From: Clostridiales bacterium UBA1770 | GTDB lineage: Bacteria; Bacillota; Clostridia; Oscillospirales; CAG-272 | Length of the DNA stretch: 7,087 nt | NCBI GenBank assembly: GCA_002315325.1 | Contig: DCGU01000018.1 | Location: 1-7,087 of the forward strand | Reading direction: 5' to 3' | Part shown: positions 4,902 through 7,087 of the stretch, piece by piece | How positions within the stretch are numbered: the stretch's first letter is position 1 | Layout of the letters: each line of letters starts with the position of its first letter | Position numbers and translations under genes: made by a program | Notes under the pieces: model-generated | The model's input: the letters and a program-made list of their open reading frames with translations, nothing else | What the model was told of the DNA's origin: nothing | Database searches by the model: none

Positions 4902-7087
4902 TTAGTCCTTCAGAGCTGCCTGAGCTGCGGCCAGACGTGCGATCGGCACACGGAACGGGCTGCAGGATACGTAGGTCAGACCGATCTTGTGGCAGAACTC
5001 AACGGACGTGGGGTCACCACCGTGCTCACCGCAGATACCGCAGTGCATATCGGCGCGAACGGCACGACCTTCGGTAACAGCCATCTTCATCAGGCGGCCG
5101 ACACCGGTCTGGTCGAGTTTAGCGAAGGGATCGTTTTCGAAGATCTTGGTATCGTAGTAGGAAGGCAGGAACTTACCGGCGTCATCACGAGAGAAGCCGT
5201 AGGTCATCTGCGTCAGGTCGTTGGTACCGAAGCAGAAGAATTCTGCATGGGAAGCAACGTCGCCGGCGATCAGGCAGGCACGAGGAATTTCCATCATGGT
5301 ACCTACTTCGTACTTCAAGGAAGCCTTTGCAGCAGCGATTTCAGCGTCAGCGGTCTCGCGAACAACCTTTTCAACGAACTGGAATTCCTTGGTCTCACCA
5401 ACCAGAGGAATCATGATTTCGGGAACAACCTTCCAGTCGGCGTGCTTAGCCTGAACGGCGATAGCAGCGCGGATAACGGCCTTGGTCTGCATAACGGCGA
5501 TTTCGGGATACGTAACAGCCAGACGGCAGCCGCGGTGACCCATCATCGGGTTAGCTTCGTGCAAGCCCTGGATAACGCCCTTAATGTACTCAACGGTCTT
5601 GCCCTGAGCCTTAGCGAGAGCAGCGATTTCGTCCTCGGTGTTGGGAACGAACTCGTGCAGAGGGGGATCCAGGAAACGGATGGTAACAGGCGTACCTTCC
5701 ATAGCCTCGAACAGAGCTTCGAAGTCGCCCTGCTGGTAAGGCATAATCTTATCGAGAGCCTTCTCGCGTGCTTCAACAGTGTCGGAGCAGATCATTTCGC
5801 GGAAAGCAGCAATTCTTTCGGGATCGAAGAACATATGCTCGGTACGGCACAGACCGATACCTTCAGCGCCCAGTTCACGAGCCTTCTTAGCGTCGCGAGG
5901 CGTGTCGGCATTGGTGCGAACCTGCAGCTTGCGGTACTTGTCAGCCCAAGCCATGATACGGCCGAAGTCACCGCCGATGGTTGCGTCAACCGTAGCGATG
6001 ATGCCGTCGTAAATCTTACCGGTAGAACCGTCGATGGAGATGTAGTCGCCCTCGTGGTAGGTCTTGCCTGCCAGCGTGAACTGCTTATTCTCTTCATCCA
6101 TAACGATTTCGCCGCAACCGGATACGCAGCAGGTACCCATACCGCGGGCAACAACGGCTGCGTGAGAGGTCATACCGCCGCGAACCGTCAGAATACCCTG
6201 AGCGGCCTTCATACCGGTGATATCCTCGGGAGAGGTTTCCAGACGAACCAAAACAACCTTCTTGCCGGCCTTCTTCCAAGCTTCAGCGTCGTCAGCCGTG
6301 AATACGATCTGACCGCAGGCAGCACCGGGAGATGCGCCCAAGCCCTTACCAACGGCGTTAGCAGCCTTCAGAGCCTTAGCGTCGAACTGCGGATGCAGCA
6401 GGGTGTCAAGGTTACGGGGATCGATCATGGAAACGGCCTTCTTGTCGTCGATCATACCCTCGTCAACGAGGTCGCAGGCAATCTTAAGAGCAGCCTGAGC
6501 GGTTCTCTTACCGTTACGGCACTGCAGCATGTAGAGCTTACCGTTTTCAACGGTGAATTCCATATCCTGCATATCGCGGTAGTGGTTTTCCAGAATGCCG
6601 CAAACTTTTACGAAGTCAGCGTATGCTTCCGGGAACTTATCAGCCATCTGAGCGATGGGCATAGGCGTACGAACACCGGCAACAACGTCCTCGCCCTGTG
6701 CGTTGAACAGGAATTCACCCATCAACTTCTTCTCACCGGTAGCGGGATCACGCGTGAAGGCAACGCCGGTACCGGAGTTGTCGTTCAGGTTACCGAATAC
6801 CATGGGCATTACGTTAACAGCGGTACCCCAGCTGTAGGGAATATCGTTGTCGCGGCGGTAAACGTTCGCACGGGGGTTATCCCAAGAACGGAATACAGCC
6901 TTGATTGCTTCGTACAGCTGAACCTTAGGATCGGAGGGGAAGTCTTCACCCAACTGCTTCTTGTATTCAGCCTTGAACTGGCCTGCCAGTTCCTTCAAAT
7001 CAGCGGCGGTCAGATCTACGTCGAACTTAACGCCCTTCTTCTCTTTCATTTCGTCGATCAGTTTCTCGAAATACTTCTTGCCGACTT
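4902..7087 (-). CDS. Pyruvate,phosphate dikinase, N-terminus beyond the window
   Basis: This cytoplasmic enzyme interconverts pyruvate + ATP + phosphate and phosphoenolpyruvate + AMP + diphosphate, and in anaerobes commonly works in glycolysis or PEP regeneration. The frame is open to the window edge; 727 residues are visible. The Met codon at 7047-7049 is internal, because the preceding codons read KKYFEKLIDE without a stop and fit the family. Numbering from that Met: the end of the nucleotide-binding part includes DNDIPYSWGTAVNV and GTGVAFTRDPATGE (about 67-106); the central phosphohistidine domain has GGMTSHAAVVARG with His296; the C-terminal PEP/pyruvate barrel has GLCRTEHMFF (about 399-408), MMGHRGCRL, CFGTNDLTQMTYGFSRDD and MHCGICGEHGGDP with Cys673. 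Comparison with the known enzyme of Clostridium symbiosum (His455, 874 residues) implies about 147 residues lie outside the window. All catalytic motifs in view are intact. Codon use is strongly biased, as expected of a highly expressed gene. Its promoter is not in view; it has its own terminator. Confidence 0.97.
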   Translation of the reverse strand, partial: VGKKYFEKLIDEMKEKKGVKFDVDLTAADLKELAGQFKAEYKKQLGEDFPSDPKVQLYEAIKAVFRSWDNPRANVYRRDNDIPYSWGTAVNVMPMVFGNLNDNSGTGVAFTRDPATGEKKLMGEFLFNAQGEDVVAGVRTPMPIAQMADKFPEAYADFVKVCGILENHYRDMQDMEFTVENGKLYMLQCRNGKRTAQAALKIACDLVDEGMIDDKKAVSMIDPRNLDTLLHPQFDAKALKAANAVGKGLGASPGAACGQIVFTADDAEAWKKAGKKVVLVRLETSPEDITGMKAAQGILTVRGGMTSHAAVVARGMGTCCVSGCGEIVMDEENKQFTLAGKTYHEGDYISIDGSTGKIYDGIIATVDATIGGDFGRIMAWADKYRKLQVRTNADTPRDAKKARELGAEGIGLCRTEHMFFDPERIAAFREMICSDTVEAREKALDKIMPYQQGDFEALFEAMEGTPVTIRFLDPPLHEFVPNTEDEIAALAKAQGKTVEYIKGVIQGLHEANPMMGHRGCRLAVTYPEIAVMQTKAVIRAAIAVQAKHADWKVVPEIMIPLVGETKEFQFVEKVVRETADAEIAAAKASLKYEVGTMMEIPRACLIAGDVASHAEFFCFGTNDLTQMTYGFSRDDAGKFLPSYYDTKIFENDPFAKLDQTGVGRLMKMAVTEGRAVRADMHCGICGEHGGDPTSVEFCHKIGLTYVSCSPFRVPIARLAAAQAALKD

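Noticed and set aside
7047..7049. Met codon as the start of ppdK
   Set aside because: The frame continues upstream to the window edge with family-like sequence, and about 150 residues of the nucleotide-binding domain would be missing.

Overview
The window looks like a chromosomal segment from an anaerobic Bacillota (Firmicutes) member, possibly a gut Clostridia or Negativicutes species. The reasons are a Clostridium-type pyruvate,phosphate dikinase, GGAGG-type ribosome binding sites, sigma-A-like promoters and intermediate GC content. Genus cannot be set from sequence reading alone. All six genes I accept lie on the minus strand, so transcription runs from right to left.

Right to left: (1) 7087-4902 is the 3' five-sixths of ppdK, a strongly conserved housekeeping gene cut by the window edge and closed by a strong hairpin terminator at 4822-4860. 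(2) 4901-4564 is a 338-base gap holding that terminator, a 42-base imperfect inverted repeat, a promoter and a perfect 14-bp palindrome. (3) 4563-3256 is an AAA_14/DUF4143 ATPase of unknown role, followed by a second, 34-base-identical copy of the ppdK terminator. (4) 3142-1776 is a compact toxin-antitoxin-like operon. It has a consensus promoter (TTGACA, 17 bp, TATAAT) and two identical 16-bp palindromes, one in the promoter spacer and one just after the start of transcription. A DUF3990 ADP-ribosyltransferase-like protein comes first, overlapped by 38 bases by an Xre-type HTH protein with a conserved N-terminal domain. (5) 1766-1215 is a promoter and a LURP-one-related (LOR, tubby-like fold) small protein. 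(6) 1141-209 is a divergent GH29-like protein with a GTG start and no signal peptide, ended by a 17-bp hairpin terminator.

The housekeeping gene sits beside an accessory stretch. The DUF3990/HTH pair is best read as a self-repressing toxin-antitoxin unit: the HTH protein, or its complex with the toxin, would bind the paired palindromes. The ATPase gene appears to have its own operator, with a TGAC-N6-GTCA site overlapping its predicted transcription start and a second site of the same form about 88 bp upstream. The LOR and GH29-like genes are 73 bases apart with no clear terminator between them and may be co-transcribed. Functions of the ATPase, LOR and GH29-like proteins remain family-level inferences.
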